Positions 34,139 to 35,151 of a DNA stretch of 35,151 nt are shown here, piece after piece. The stretch is from Bacillus sp. 491mf (GTDB lineage: Bacteria > Bacillota > Bacilli > Bacillales > Bacillaceae_G): the NCBI RefSeq assembly GCF_900112415.1, contig NZ_FOLV01000039.1, positions 1 through 35,151 on the forward strand, in the 5' to 3' direction. Both the position numbers and the translations under genes were made by a program. The notes under the pieces were generated by a model that saw only the letters and a program-made list of their open reading frames with translations, was not told the DNA's origin and ran no database searches. The stretch's first letter is position 1, and each line of letters starts with the position of its first letter.

Positions 34139-34289
34139 ATTGCGCATGTATGTCATATGCTGTCGAAGCGTCTTTATACTGTGTCAAAAGGTCTTTATCT
34201 TGTATAAAAGCGCCGATATATTAGCGTAATAATTCCCGCAATTGAGCTCATACTACTTAAAGAAACAGAATTGTAGGAAGGTGGATTTT

Positions 34290-35021
34290 ATGCTAACTCC
34301 ACAACAAATAAATCATTTTCAATCTGCATTGCAAAAGCAAAAAGAAGAGCTAGAACAAACGCTGCAAAATCATGAACATCGCGGGCAAGCATCTGAACGC
34401 GATGCAGTTGGCGAACTCTCTGCCTATGATAATCATCCCGGGGATATGGGAACAGAATTGTATGAACGAGAAAAAGACTTAGGATTAGTAGAATTTTGGC
34501 ATAAACAACTGACAGATGTAAAACACGCTTTGGAAAAAATAGAAGCTGGAACATATGGAACTTGCGAAGTATCAGGCGAACCCATTCCGCTTGAACGTTT
34601 AGAAGCAATGCCAACCGCAACGACTTGCATTGAACACACGCATAATAAGCTAATCCTAGGCGCGCGTCCGATTGAAGAAGAACTGATCGAACCGCCTTTT
34701 GGTAAATATGATATGGATAGTGCCGTTGGATATGATGCTGAAGATGCTTGGCAAGATGTTGCTTTATATGGAACATCCGAAACACCTGCTGATTTAGAGC
34801 GCCGCGACTCTAAAAACTTTAATGAAATGTATGTAGACGCCGAGGAGCCACGCGGATATGTGGAGGATTTTGAAAACTTTATCGGAACAGACATATATGG
34901 AAAGAATGTACAAGTATACGCTACAGAAGAACATGAAGAATATGAACAAATGCTAGATGACTACGAAGCAAGAACCTTTAAAGGCGAACTTTCCTCAGAC
35001 GAGTCCAGTTCAAGGCCATAA
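34290..35021 (+). CDS. YteA-like DksA/TraR-family protein
   Basis: 243 aa. An N-terminal coiled coil (about 1-100, QQINHFQSALQKQKEELEQT) contains the DNHPGDMGTELYEREKDLGL stretch typical of Bacillus YteA proteins. A zinc-finger-like module follows at about 88-118 (GTYGTCEVSGEPIPLERLEA then TCIEH) and an acidic C-terminal tail (EEHEEYEQMLDDYE). Of the four Cys of classical DksA only two are present (C-E-V-S and C-I-E-H), which is usual for this branch as I recall it. The start at 34290 has GAAGGTGG 6 nt upstream. The likely role is RNA polymerase-associated regulation in the sporulating cell; this is inferred from the family and not shown. Confidence 0.85.
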   Translation: MLTPQQINHFQSALQKQKEELEQTLQNHEHRGQASERDAVGELSAYDNHPGDMGTELYEREKDLGLVEFWHKQLTDVKHALEKIEAGTYGTCEVSGEPIPLERLEAMPTATTCIEHTHNKLILGARPIEEELIEPPFGKYDMDSAVGYDAEDAWQDVALYGTSETPADLERRDSKNFNEMYVDAEEPRGYVEDFENFIGTDIYGKNVQVYATEEHEEYEQMLDDYEARTFKGELSSDESSSRP

Positions 35022-35105
35022 AGTGAAACTTTAATCAGTGGGGGTTCTCTTCAGCCCCCACTGATTATTAGTTGAACCAATCGGGCTTTTACGGGCAGTT
35101 TATCT
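35021..35105. repeat. dispersed intergenic repeat, also supplying a terminator hairpin
   Basis: It starts AAAGTGAAACTTTAATCAGT, has a perfect 12-bp stem AATCAGTGGGGG / CCCCCACTGATT (35033-35044 with 35055-35066), and continues through GGGCTTTTACGGGCAGTTTA. The outer block is the same as in the repeat at 3991-4050. The stem lies 11 bp after the YteA-like stop and probably ends that transcript, though the T tract is poor. Confidence 0.65.
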
Positions 35106-35121
35106 CCCACCTAACTTCTTA

Positions 35122-35151
35122 AGAAAAGCGGAAGCGGCTCGTTCAGAATCG
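35122..35151. repeat. start of a bcr-like hairpin repeat, cut by window end
   Basis: AAAAGCGGAAGCGGCTCGTT then CAGAATCG matches, in inverted orientation and with two differences, the unit edge at about 27993-28022. Confidence 0.6.

Noticed and set aside
1-35151. CRISPR array, tRNA or rRNA genes, intact insertion sequence
   Set aside because: I saw no regularly spaced repeats with unique spacers, no cloverleaf or rRNA signature, and no complete transposase with terminal repeats.

Overview
The window reads as chromosome of a Bacillus cereus-group Firmicute. It is AT-rich with AGGAGG-type ribosome sites. It carries menaquinone genes in the Bacillus order, a YteA-type DksA/TraR protein, LPXTG surface proteins with SpaA/Cna-B repeats, a Firmicute type VII secretion system (T7SSb, Ess/Yuk), and short dispersed intergenic repeats of the B. 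cereus kind. The assignment comes from reading the sequence; no database was searched.

Layout. (1) 1-3900, plus strand: the end of an LPXTG protein made of SpaA-like repeats, a CcdC-like membrane protein, and a complete thioester-domain adhesin with SpaA-like repeats and LPSTG. Each is followed by a hairpin terminator. (2) 3900-8520: a gene graveyard. It holds one intact multi-TM gene (4521-5297), one intact lipoprotein gene (6103-7143), and broken pieces of T7SS-linked genes: an essC remnant, two remnants of a small T7SS-operon gene, a DUF5085-like tail, and three remnants of the multi-TM family. (3) 8680-18113, minus strand: essC followed by an effector module. The module has two small helical LXG partners, an LXG protein with a glycine-zipper C-terminus, a 6-TM protein (candidate immunity protein), two DUF5085-like proteins, a possible 46-codon ORF and a coiled-coil membrane protein, ending at a long hairpin. 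(4) 18154-24334, minus strand: the T7SSb core, read as esxA, esaA, essA, esaB, an unrecognised 69-aa gene, then essB. A terminator separates esxA from the rest. (5) 25220-27250: a sortase and a surface protein whose sorting signal is not LPXTG. (6) 27251-28145: non-coding, with a palindrome and two tandem hairpin repeats. (7) 28146-35021: menF-menD-menH-menB (minus) divergent from menA (plus), then a YteA-like gene.

How the parts work together. The Ess machine (EsxA, EsaA, EssA, EsaB, EssB, EssC) would export the LXG protein with its two helical partners. The LXG protein has no obvious enzymatic C-terminus but has a Gly/Ala-rich zipper like the membrane-depolarising T7SS toxins TspA and TelE. 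The adjacent 6-TM protein is the natural immunity candidate. Its family has one further intact copy and three decayed copies beside an essC remnant, which suggests repeated exchange of essC-3'/effector/immunity modules at this locus. The surface proteins and sortase form a cell-wall display set, and the men genes convert chorismate towards menaquinone.
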